Assembly: GCF_021134715.1 (NCBI RefSeq) | Contig: NC_060017.1 | Location: 5,270,001-5,334,000, forward strand | Length of the DNA: 64,000 bases | From: Daphnia pulex | Taxonomy: Eukaryota > Arthropoda > Branchiopoda > Diplostraca > Daphniidae | Reading direction: 5' to 3' | Shown here: positions 46,586-59,000 of the stretch, in pieces | Position numbering within the stretch: position 1 is the stretch's first letter | Layout of the letters: the number at the start of each line of letters is the position of its first letter | The notes under the pieces: generated by a model | The model's database searches: none | What the model was told of the DNA's origin: nothing | What the model saw: the letters and a program-made list of their open reading frames with translations, nothing else | Made by a program: the position numbers and the translations under genes

Positions 46586-49500
46586 AAATTTCTTGACTTG
46601 TCTCATCCGCCAACCGGACAATCATTCCGACATTTGATAGTTCACATCACATCAGGGATATTATACGTATACAACACCTGTCCCAACGCTAATTGTGAGA
46701 ACTGCAATGACACAACGGCCTATCGGATAAACATTGGCGGCGGATTCCCGCCCTCCCTGTCGCGTTTCGATTCAATTTGCATAAATCATCACCAGGGTTC
46801 TAGTCCTGCTGCCGCTCACGCCGCACAAATGCTGTGTATGTATTCACTTCACTCTAAATTTGATGATGAAACCTTTCTATATATATACATACCGACCGAA
46901 TCAAATGTATTTCCATCTTGTACGAAATCGAAAATGTGTCCCTATCTCCCTTCTTTCTCTCTCTTACACGATTACATAACAAGTGAATAAGTGATAGATC
47001 ATAACCTATACTATATTTTCTCTTTTAGTTTTTGAAAAAACAAATGTTTTGTTGCTGTTGCTGTTTCCGTGACACTTTGGGCGAAAAAAAGAAATTAGCT
47101 TTATCCTAACCCCCCCCCCTTCTGTCATTTGACTATCCCCTTTTTTGTACATATAATATCGATTCTTTGATATTCTGATTTGGAGAAAAAACAAGAAGAA
47201 TAGGCAGCAAATTTTGGCGAGTTGAGAGGTGAATAATAGCAATGATCACGCCATTTTTTGAGGGGGGAAATTTTGTTTAACAAAAAACGACTAACAAAAA
47301 AAAAATCATTCCGGTTCATTTTTGAGTATTAAACATTTTGTTATTTGAAATTCATTTTTTAATTTTTTGTAATTGTCGTGAAACAACATCAACAGAATTA
47401 GAGATGGTGGTTGACTGTCTTGTTTTTCTCTCTCTCTCTCGCTATCAATATTATAAATATGATGTATAATAACCCTCTAACATATTGTACACCGCAAATG
47501 TTTTTTATTATTTCTCCCCTCGACAAAAAAGAAATGCATGTAAACAAATTCTTGTATAACACGACTAAAAATAAGGAAACAAAACAAAAAAATATTCTAA
47601 TTATAAATGATGACTACAAAAAAAAATATTATCTATATTACGTGTACATATAAGAAATTTTGAAAGACTCTTTTTAAAAACAGCATCGCACTGACCCCTC
47701 TCCCCCCCTTCCCCCCCCCCTCTCAGAACATAATACCCCCGTCACATTTGATTATTAATTATTATTATACACATCCCGAGTGTTCTTATATTATTGCGTT
47801 TGTCCTTCAAAAGCCCTCTCTTTTCCCGCTTTAATTCAAATTCAAATTGAAAAACAACAAAAAAATAAAAGTGTCGGTGAATAAACGTAATATACTTCCA
47901 TTAAATCGATTTCAGACTTTGAAATTTTATACAATTTGATGGGTACAAAAATTGAATGAAAACTGTGTCTGGGTCTCTATTCGTATTAGTCCGCGGGTGT
48001 GTTTTTTAAATAAAATTATTATGGAACCCATCATTTTGCGTTGATACCCGGCAGTAGCTTTTTATACTACCAAGACTCGGGTTTACTCGGCTACTACTTT
48101 GATCCCGAGGGTTTATCTCTGAACTGGCAAGTCGGTTTCGATCTTTATCTCTCCCCAGGCTTCACAGCACTTATATACTGAAGATACTCCGATGCGGATG
48201 GTTGCGGACATTTAACGCGTCCGTAGATTCTTGCCTGCGTGTCGAGGGGTTGTACAAAATCGTTGGAAAGAAAAGGTTACATCCAACAAGAGAGAAAACC
48301 CCCTGTAGCTTATCCCCGTTTGACTTCTCCTTTTTCTTATTTTTATTTTTCTTATTCCTGCGCGCTTTTCTTTCCCAGCAGCAGCCACCGCAGAGAAGAG
48401 CAGAAGCGGCGGACATCACTATATGGATGTGGAAGCTCTACCTTCTTCTCCTTGTGGTAGATGGCTATCTGAAGCGGGCGCACAGGTGTGAAAGCCCTTC
48501 TCCGTATATTTCTTTCTCTCTCTCCCTTTCTGACTTTATTATTATGATTATTATTATTATTATCATATTTTCTTTTCTTTCCTTCCGTCAAAAGGGGTGG
48601 GGGGGGGGACGAGTGTTGGTGGGGTCGAAAAATTCACAACCCAACATCTTTGGGGGTGACTTTTTCTTCTCCTTCTCCTGGAAATAAGAGAAATGCGTAA
48701 CACATATTTCAAGCATTTTCTTTTTTCCCATTCTCGGTGTCAAAGAAATTTCACGGATCAGTTGGGAAACGGCCAGCAGCACAGTCCGGGCCGCTGTATG
48801 TCCCCCCACGGCCAAACGCACACTCTCTCTTTCGATATTACATGTAGTTACGTATAGTAGAGAAAGGTATGTCTGCTGTGTGTACAGCTGCATCAAAAGA
48901 TTCTTCTTCTTCTCTCTGGCCCAGGAGAAATATTGCTATAGACACACGTAACTGGACATTCCATATTTTTTCTTTCTTTCAATTTTCGGGTTCGTTTTTT
49001 GTTGTTAGTTTCCATGTTGTTGTTGTTGCGGCTGGATATCGACCGTGAGATTCAATCTGTTAACAAAATGTTGCTAGTCCCAAAATGGGGTAGAATGGGA
49101 GGAGGCCAGCCTCAATGGAAGATAAAAGGGGCGCAATATACAATCCCGGAGAAGAAAAAATAAAAAAAAGTCGTGAATCTCCAAAGATAAGCGATCTTCT
49201 TTTTTTCCCCCCTATCTCTCCTTGGAGTCTAAACTTTATTTTTTTTTAACCAAAAGAGGGAAGAAGCTATATACCAGAAGCCGTCTGCATAATTAGATCA
49301 GTTGGGAGAAAAAAAAGAGTCCAAAATTCTATTTCAAAAAAAAGAAAAAGAGAAGCTCTAAGAACGTCTAACGCCATCGAGTCATGGAGGGGCGCGCTCT
49401 GATGTTTTTCCTCGCACAACAAACAAACGATCCATTTATGTATTTCAACAAAGGAAAAAAAAGACGGGAGAGTTTCTGTGTGTTATGTGTGTATTGTAAC

Positions 49501-51202
49501 ACAAGTTGGCTGGAACGTATTTCGAAGAAATTGAACGCTCCGACTCCTCCCACTCTCTTCTCCCCCCCCCCCGCAAGACAAGACACACAAAAACGGACAT
49601 TTTTTTTTCCGTTTGTTTCTCAATGAATTGAAAAAAAAGGGCAGACGGTCGCACGCGTGTTGTATACAACATGCATATAGGTCTCTCGGCCCCATTTATA
49701 CAATCGTGTGTAGACATTTCATAGGTAGGGGTGGTGCGGTTGACGCCCCTTTTCTCATATCCAGCCTGGCCATCATCGTCACAACCGGACAATCCCATCG
49801 CAGCAGCTAACCGGCAATTTACCGCCGTGATGCTGTGCATTTTCACAGCGTCTTTCATCGATGAGGCACGCAACACAATCAATGCTGGTGTCTACTATTT
49901 TGCGCAGACAATCCTATACACACCATCTCGGTTGGGAATGAATTTTTCCTGGAAATCCGCCGAGATTCTATTTCCACCCCATTTGAACGCGGGACGACGG
50001 CGTGTTCGCTATCTCGGCCGTTTTGAAAATTGCAGCATATCGGTCAACTTCCATCGCGCCGGTTATTTATTTTCCATTTCAACAAGAAAGCGCTGCTGCT
50101 GAGAGAAGAAAAGGAAAAAAGAAGAAGATGAAAAATTAGACAGGTGGAATGTGTGCAAAGGGAAATTCTTTGACTTTTGAAAAATATTTTTTCAACTTGT
50201 AAAAAAGAAAGAAAAAAAAGGGGGGCTCGTGTGGTTTTTTAAATAGTTAAAACATGTGCCGCGCTCGGCGACCAGCGCAACGGAAAATTCATGTTGTAAC
50301 TATAGGGTCCGGCTCTTTTTTATTTTTTTTTTCATCTTTCGGTTACGCATCCGTCAATGAAAAAAGGCATTTGTATTTAAAAAGAAAAATATCCGAGACA
50401 CGCGCAAAAGAGGCAGCGACACAGCTAGTGCCTAGTGCACCGTCGTGTCTATTTATCATTTTTTGGCGCCCAGCGCGTCTCTCATTTTCACGGTCTCTTT
50501 TTCATTTCTGATTATTACACCCAGCGAAAGACCTTTCTAGTTTCTTCTTCTTTCACGTGTGCCGGTGAATCCGTGATGAGAGACCAACATTGGCCTATCC
50601 TACACGGTGCGGTAACATTTGTCAGGTCCGGCTGGGTGTCTATTTCCTCGGTTGAAATCAAATCGACCGACATTTTTCTATTTTGTTCTCTCTCCGAGGT
50701 GAGGTTGGAGAAGAGTTTGTGCACATTATTAGACCAACGTCTCTTATTTTGTATTACTCGCCTCGGTCGTTATAAAATCAAAAGGCTTTTCGGTGTTTAG
50801 ATCTAACTTGTCCAGCGCAACTCTTTCTACGCCAACCACTCGGTGCCATAATTCATTCACCTTTCGCTGTGCTGGAACTGCTGTTGTGTGTTTGTTTGTT
50901 TGTGTCGCTTTTTCTTTTTTCTCGCTCTCACCCATTTCCAGTAGTTTCTATTGAAGCCACATAACGGACAGTTTTTCGTGGATCCCACACATTTTCTCTC
51001 GAGAAATTTCATTCTTGATTTGAGCGCCTTTCATAGAGTTGGATACACACTATTATATCCCGTTAAATATAACTAATACCTATAGAGTTTTGTTTTCCTT
51101 TTTGTATGACCAGGAGTTTAGACAAAAGATGTCCTTTTTACGGTGTGGAACCTGCCGTCCGCCCGGCCGGGTAAATTGCTGCCCAGGCTGATGGATTCTC
51201 CT
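46586..51202. other. 3' flank of the LIM-homeobox gene and gene-free DNA
   Basis: Candidate poly-A signals AATAAA at 47,864-47,869 and 47,880-47,885 would give a 3' UTR of about 1.3 kb. After that the DNA is AT-rich with C and A homopolymers, TTA/ATT runs (about 48,540-48,565) and TTC runs. No supported coding exon. Confidence 0.5.
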
Positions 51203-51482
51203 CCCAGGTGAAAAAGTACTTAGAATGTACTTAAGTAATAATATGAAAAACTCAAGTAATACTGAAGGATTTTGGGACAAATACTATATATATATAGGAT
51301 AAGTACTATACGCTACCAGTGATATAGCAGTGTGTCTTTAGTAATATTGACATTGAAACAAAAAAAAAAATACGCCCACTTAGTGATACTTCTACTTTAC
51401 TAGGTCCACTACAATAAAATGATAGTTTACTTAAATAAACTATCATTTTATTACAGTGCAAGGCAGTACTTTTTTACCTGGG
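51203..51482. mobile_element. 280-bp foldback miniature element
   Basis: Terminal inverted repeats of 18 bp, CCCAGGTGAAAAAGTACT at 51,203-51,220 and the complement with one mismatch at 51,465-51,482. Internally, two 17-base arms (AATAAAATGATAGTTTA and complement, about 51,413-51,452) form a perfect hairpin. No coding capacity. No clear target duplication was found, so the superfamily is undecided; AT-rich subterminal sequence with GTACTT words is typical of MITEs. Confidence 0.72.
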
Positions 51483-51801
51483 CTGTATGTATAGGTGGTG
51501 GCATAACTAGTCACACAAGAGTGATAGGCTTAGAAATCTGAAGTGGTTTACACTTGTAATGAATTTAGAGGGCCTTGAAGACACTTACATACGTAGCCTC
51601 GTGTATACAATAGGCCTACACGTCTAAAAGTATTGGGGGGATAGGGGGAAATAGTGTTTCAATGGACTTTTTGAATCGCCCGGCACTTATTTAACACGCC
51701 AATGAAATCTACCAAGGACAAAAAAAAAAGGAGAAAAGAAGAAGAGACTTTTCATCATCTTCCACTTGTGGCCAATAACAGCCGAAATATACAAGTCGAG
51801 A

Positions 51802-51832
51802 AAGAAGAAGAAGAAGAAGAAGAAGAAGAAGA
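51802..51832. repeat. GAA trinucleotide microsatellite
   Basis: About ten AAG/GAA units in a row, in non-coding DNA just right of the foldback element. Confidence 0.9.
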
Positions 51833-54800
51833 GGCCGAGATATTTATGATGATGATGGCCCATGAATCCTGGCGTCGTCTTCTTCACTGCGGATGACTCG
51901 ACTCGGGCCGTGCTGCTGTACATATGGGAAATGAATATCCCAACATAAATACCGGTACAGCAGCACACTCGGATCCTCTCTTTCTTTGATCGCGCTAAAA
52001 TATAAAACTGACGGGCGGGAGAAGAAGAAGAAAATGGACGAGGAGGAATGCGGCCGAGGTATGCGCCGCATAACGGACGAGACACAGCTGAGAGAGAGAA
52101 AAAGCCGAATCTTCTTGTTTGTAGATGATGTAGAAAATATGCGTCGTGATTTATTCCCATTATTTCATGTCTACTGAATAAAAGAAAGAAATAAAGGCTG
52201 GCTGCTGCTGTTACAGGTTCTCTCTCCCCCTTTATACAACAAAAAAAAAAACACGACGGGCGAACCCCCCCGACAAAACTTTTTGCGGATCGTCGCCCTT
52301 TCCTTCCAGCACAGCCCCTTCCATCTCCATTCCGGGCTGTTAAACGGCGTGCGACTCTTGTCGTCTGTGTGTTGACCGTGAAAGTTTCTTTTCCCCCCCA
52401 TTCTTCCATCTCACAGAGGCCAGCAGAGCTCTTTTGACTTGACTCTCTATTGACTTTTGGAACTTGGAAATAGGAATATAAAGGTTTATCCGCTTGCTGG
52501 ATTTCCGCTGTTTTTTGGCTGGCCATTTTTCCCATCCGCCCGCGCGCGCCGACATGTTTGGCTAGAAATGAATTCTATATCCGCTAGTGTGTGTGATAAG
52601 AGAGTTGACACTTGTTCTACACACACTCTCGGCTATCCCTCCTTTGAAAAAAAAATAAGAAAGTCTTGTGTGAGAAGAAAAAGAAGAAGAAGAATAGAAC
52701 AATATAAGAATCTAAATCGATTGTGTAGCCATTTCTTTTTCTTTTTCGCACGGAGAATAAAAAAAGAATTGATCCCAACTTTTCCTTCTTTTCTTATATT
52801 CACTCGGTTGGCTCTTTTTATTATTTTCATTCGCCTTTTCTATACAGTCGTCAAACGTATACCGGGGGTCTATCCTATAGCTCCTCCTCGTCTTCTCTTT
52901 AACGCTCCAATCTTTCAAATAAGAAGAAAAGAGACTTTGGCAGACGCTTGGGCAAATATTTCCCCTTTTTTCAACTATTTCGTCTGTCTGTCTGCTGGGC
53001 TCTGGGCTGGGCTGTGCTCTACTGTCGATGTTTGTCTTTTGAAATAGACAGTCGAAGCACGTCAGCCATGTCCCTTTGTGTGTGTGTGTGCCTTATACAC
53101 ACACACCCAGAGCTGCTCTAACTCGATTGGGCCTTGGCTTCTCCCAGGAGCCGAACGTGATCGCGTTATTGCCTCTCGACTGCGCAAGTCGCCGGCCACT
53201 GCGCGGCAGCAGTTACGTCCTTTTTTCCCTTCCCGTCGGTGTGTGTGTGTGTGTGTGTGGGAACCGCCCACCTCTCTCTCGTCGTCGTCTCTGTACATAT
53301 TGAATAATCTTTTCTTTCATCTCCAAAAAAGAAAGAAAAAGGAAAAAAGATCCAGCCCCCTTTTGTGTTTATGTGCTGTCTACTACTACTACCATGGGCC
53401 ATTATTATATGATTGTGTAGCTCTTCATGGGGCCCTGCTTGTTTCCAGAGGCTTCACCGCGCACGTACACAATGCAGCAGCATCACGCAGTTTGGTTTTC
53501 AGTATTACTAGATCGTTTTGGGTTTTGAAAAATAAAAGGAATCGACATGTTTTCGATCGTGAACGTGAATTCACGGATAGGGCGGGATCTCGGTAGGAAG
53601 AATCGAAAAAGTAGTTTCTTATATAATAGAGGACAATCATAATCACAATCATCGTGAGATTATGCGCACCAAGTGGACGAGGATGAAAGGGGGAAAAGAG
53701 CAACGGGTTTGACACGCAATCAAAAGAGACAAACATGAATAAGAAACAAAATCACCGACCTCACCGATTTATTCTTCGAGATCGTTTTTTAAATTTCCCG
53801 CCTTCATTTCATTCCTTCTTTTTATTTAAAAAAAGGGGGGGAATGACGCTGCTGCTTTACATACAAGCGAAAAGAAGCGGATAGATTCAATACGTCATTT
53901 TCTTCCCCTATAAATATACCGTGTGATTCAATAAACGGTTACCAAAATAAAAGAGACTCTCTCTTATTCTATTCTCCGGCACTGTATTAGCGTCTGCTGC
54001 TGTGTGGGAACGAACGAACCAGAGTTTCGGCTCTTAGTAATATCTTCTCCTTGTTGGGAGCTATAGGGGAATCGAAAAAATAAAATAAAATCAACGGGAC
54101 GACGAACGACGACCAGGGCGACGTCGAATGTTAAGAACTGCGTCGCTTTCCGACCGACCCAAGTTCACCGTGCGGAAAAAATCGGTAATCATCGGTCTCT
54201 CTCTCATCCGCGATGCTGCTGCTGGCCTGTGCAACTGTGTACATGTGCCTCTATACTCCCCACCCATCATCATCGGCGGGCCGTTTTCATTTCTAAAGGA
54301 TTCTTCTGCAACTGTTTCCAAGGAATATTAGAGAGAAGGAAAGACCAACGGAACATTTCCATCCGGTGTAGGCCTTGCGCCTGGCACGTGAGCGACCCTA
54401 CGCCCCATCTTTTTATTTAGAGGGGGGCCCTATATGTACTCGGCCTGTGTATGTGGATAGATGATGATGATATAAAAGGCCTAGATGAGTCCATTATACA
54501 CTCGTCGTCCTTTTTTGATATTCCCCTACCGACTGGGTCCAGCGTAGATGGGGGCGGATGGGGGGGCGACGACAGGGACCTATTGTGTGTGTGACGTCAT
54601 TTGTCGTCATCATTGGATTAGAGATTTTGAAGAGATGAATCGAACCGCATCGATAGAGAGGAGGCCGTGACAATCAAAAAGAAAAAAACCGCAGTACATA
54701 TACTTACACATGCAAAAGGCTAAAGAGCGACGCGAGACATGTGGAAAATCGAATGGAAAATGAGAGGGGGGAGCCGTGAGAACAAATCCACTTGACAGCT

Positions 54801-56032
54801 CCGATTCTTTTTTTTCCTCTCCGATGCTCGAGTCAAATGTGCTGAGCCCGACCGACTACGTACTACATGGGAAAATGTGTGAAATTCGCCTTTTTCTTTC
54901 TCTGCTTTTTAAATTTGTATTTGTATTTTTTCCCGCCGAGGGGGGGGGGGGGCTGTCCCAGTTGAACTGTCCGTCCTATAGTATATTCCGCACGGTTCGC
55001 AAATCACGGCGGGTTCAACCTTTTCTTTAGAAATCAAGTCATCACACACAAGAAAAGAAATAAGAAACTGCCGAAATCTAGACTTGTTTCACTATTCTTG
55101 TTCTTCTTATCATTTTTCCCACCTTTTGTGTGCTGTGTGGAAAGATTGGCCAAAAGGTGTTTTCTGGCAGCAGGTAGATACACATGTACAAAGGTGTAGT
55201 ACACTATCTTTCCTCTTTTCTCTCGTCTTTTCTTTGATATCCCTTTTTTCTTTACCGCATTGGCAGGAAGTTGGGAGCCTCGTAAATAAATAGACACAAC
55301 AGAAGAGTCTTGGCGTATAGTGTATAGCACACGAGTGTGTTACATTGTTGAATCCAATGAGAATTTCTGTGTTGTATTTTTGTTGTTGGTTGGGATGGAT
55401 GTGCGTCAAAAAGTGCGGAACTGCTGCTGGGATGGCGCAATTACCTTTGTGTGTAAGCGGCCGGGCAATGACTGCGCTCTCGTCCGCTTCTAAATAAAGC
55501 CGTCAAAAAGAAAAAAGGAAGAAAGGAAAACAACATACACCACTACACATATTGCATTACAAACAAACCTCATTGTTGACCATCAAAAAAACACACGGCG
55601 ACCTGTGCCGTCCCCTAAAAAGGCCCCGGTTGTTTTTTTTTCTTTTTTTAATGACGGAAACGGATGGGGTCGGTGGGCCGATGTTTTATTTTTACACCCG
55701 CCAGACATCAACTATCGTCTTTTATTATATATCAGTTAATACGCGCGCGCAAGTTAATTATTGTTGTACTATATTCCGTTTTGGCCTAGCTGTTTATTCA
55801 GAGGGGAAATATTCGAGTTTTAGGAAGGTGTTAGAGCGTTACGGGAAAGATGTTTACCGGTCCGGATAGCGGATCAGACACACACACACACAAACGGCCT
55901 CATCAAACCAACCCAAACAGACTGTCCGTCCGATATAGTAGAGTCTGAGACTCTTGTATCATTAGAATTCTTCGCTTTTTAGGGTGGAAATGGTGCTCGT
56001 ATTATATAAGGTGGTCGATCAACTTGACAACT

Positions 56033-56048
56033 CCCCCCCCCCCCCCCC
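56033..56048. repeat. Poly-C homopolymer
   Basis: A run of sixteen C followed by ACGCGCGCGC. Such runs are prone to length errors in assembly and to slippage in vivo. Confidence 0.85.
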
Positions 56049-59000
56049 ACGCGCGCGCCCACCGACGTATTATCTACTTGACTGACGCTGTTACATCCTT
56101 GACAAGTGCACTGTACGTATAAATATCATTCACAGTTATACATGTAGTCTATTTATTTACTAAATGGACCGTTTAGTATAGAATGCCAAACACATATCCT
56201 ACTAATAATGTACTATGGAATACTATTTATAATGTGTTTCACCTGCTGCTGATTCTGCTTCTTCTTCTGGCCCGGCTGCTGTTATATTTTGTCCAGTCAG
56301 CGATGGGACTCCCTTTTATTTGGCCATCTGGGTCCACGATGGTGTGACATAATCCCAAATAACGAGGGGAGGGATTGTCACTTGTGTGTATACCAGGAAA
56401 AAACGTCAAAACATTTTGAGCCGTACCTGTCATGGAATTATCATGAGAATAGGGGAGATATGGACAGGATGCGCTGGATAGAAAACGGAAAAAAAAAAAA
56501 CAGTTCCGTCGTCCTATAATAACCGTTTTAACAATCAAGTTTAACAAGTCCCTTTTCTTATTCTTCTCTTTCTCTATTGCCACTTCTCTTTTTTTGGAAG
56601 TAGCCGGAGACTGTTGGATGGATATAGTATAGGCTCAGACGTGCCAGCATGAATGTATGCTAATTGGCAGTCAGAATTTTTTCTTTTTCCTCTTTCAGAT
56701 ATTGTGTGGATGTAAGTAGAACATCTAGACGATATAACCACTTATAGATATATACTCTATGTGCTGTATGGATGGCTGAGCTCTTCTATATCCACACAAA
56801 CAGAAACTATTCATAAAATAGACTGATCTGTTATTTGACTTTTTATTTCTAGATGCACTGAATAGGCCTCATTGGCCTAATCGCTCATGGAGCTATTTGC
56901 TTCCTTTTTTATTCGTATTTATAATCAAAGCTACTTATATGGGAATTCATTTTCTATTATTATATCGGTTGACAGCTCTCGAATCGAGTGGAGCGACTCG
57001 TACTCTGACAACCGTGGCCGTATATCTGCACTCGAATAAATCGCTCGGATATGATAAAAAAAGCCCCCAGCAGCAGCAGTACCACACAGTTTAACTGGAA
57101 TTTCAATATTCTAAAGAAATGAACGCGCAATGTCACAATCAATGTTTCAACTAAATTCGAGAATTGAGATGGATGTGTGAGGTCCATCCATTCAATTGTG
57201 GGTTTGATATAAGAATAAAAAAAAGGCGAATTTTGTCTTGTCATCAGTCGCTTCAACTTGTGTGTGTGTGTGTAAGTCGACACACATCATCGATCAAGGT
57301 AAATTTTTTTTTGTCATGAAAAGGCGTACGTAGAGGGCTCGATCGTCGGTCATTTTTATATAGTGACGTTGTGCTATACATAGAATCATATCTGGCGATG
57401 GGAGAATTTTCCAAAATAACAACCGAAATTCCAGGACATTCCGCACTGGAATTTTTGAAGAGAAAAATGAAAAAATCATCATCATCCGTGTGACGCAATA
57501 ATATAGTAATAATAATGGAAAGTGGGTATATAGACTTGAAGAGAACCTTATGGCCGCACACCGTTGCGGTCATATCTGAACTGAATAGAACCCAGCGACA
57601 ACAATTGGCTGCTCATCTTTTTCATCTGCCGGGCCGGCCCAGTGTGTCATGACAGCCCGGCCGACCACACGATATCGCGCCCTCTGTACACACATATTGT
57701 GGGGGTATATATATACGTGTCAATGTTTTTTTTCTTTTCTTTTATTCTTTTCCCCCATAGATCGGAATATATATGAACTGAATATATAAAAGATCTCAAA
57801 TCAAAAGGAATTTCACTTCTCCGCTATATAGCCGCGTTCCTATATAAACATATAGAGAGTCATGATAATAGTCTTGCCCGTTGCGGATCATGACTATGGG
57901 ACTGTGGCCGCGCTGCCTCCGCCGGAAGAAAGAAAAATAAAAGAAAAGATGGTGGTGGTGCTGATACCACAACTTTCATTCATATATTCTACCCCCCAAA
58001 AAATGTCTTATGCAGCCTTCTTCTTGACTTGACTTTGCTTGGTGCTTCTCTTTCACACGAAAAATTGTTATTTCATATCAATAATACATTTGACGGTCAC
58101 CAGAAAAAAAGTGTCGACTATGACTGGATAGTCTATCCTATTTTTTTTTTCTAACGTGTACATGGATGAACCAACCAGCGAGTGGCTCGGCAGCCAACGG
58201 AGGAGGTCGCTGCTGTGGGCTTGGAATGTATCCACGCTGGTGGCTGCCACTCAATAATATCTTCCACGACTATTTCTCAGAGTTTTATACATATTCTTTT
58301 CTTTGCCATTCTTATACACATATCCCGAGACGGCCCGTTTGTATGCTGAAAAAAGGGGGTCTAGTCGTGTGTTTATTTTGATAAACTGGGAGGAGGATGA
58401 TGGAGCGAAACGGACTCTATATCGTCGGAAAAAAAGAAAAAACGGTCGGCCATTATATGAGCCCTCCCAAGTTGAGCAAGGCCAATCTTACGCATGTACC
58501 GTAAGGGCCTTGATGCTTACATACGATTCTTGTACACACACCTTTTTCGATTGGCTGTCTGGCTGTCTGCTCCCCCTTTTTTTCTTTTTGTTTCAAATGA
58601 GTTTAAGTTTTTAGAATAGAAGAGACGTCTGGTCTGGTTGCGTCTTATCGGTCGTGAAAACATCAGAGGATGGAACCAACAAACTGCGGCCGGGCTCAGT
58701 CGGGGGTTTCTTCTTCTTCTTCTTCTTGTGTGTTGTGTGTATTCCCTTTTGAAAGTCAAACGACCGGAAATCACAGAGTCCACACACACACACACAAGGT
58801 GTGTACTGCACTACTGCACTCGTCTTGTATAGCTATATAGACTCGACTCTGCTGGTCTGCCACCAAGTCAAAAGAACAAGAAAAAAGGCTCCATGTACGG
58901 ATAGATATATACACCAGAGAGAGAGAAAAGTTAATGGCTTATGAAACAGCAGCAGCAAAGAAAAGAAAAGAACCAAAAAATAGATTCAGGAAATGGAAAC

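Noticed and set aside
51687..52535. 282-codon minus-strand frame, the longest non-gene frame at the right
   Set aside because: Contains long Phe runs from a GAA/TTC microsatellite and no conserved domain; several other frames overlap it.
53062..53596. Frames with Thr-His or Val-Cys runs
   Set aside because: Translations of CA/GT microsatellites.
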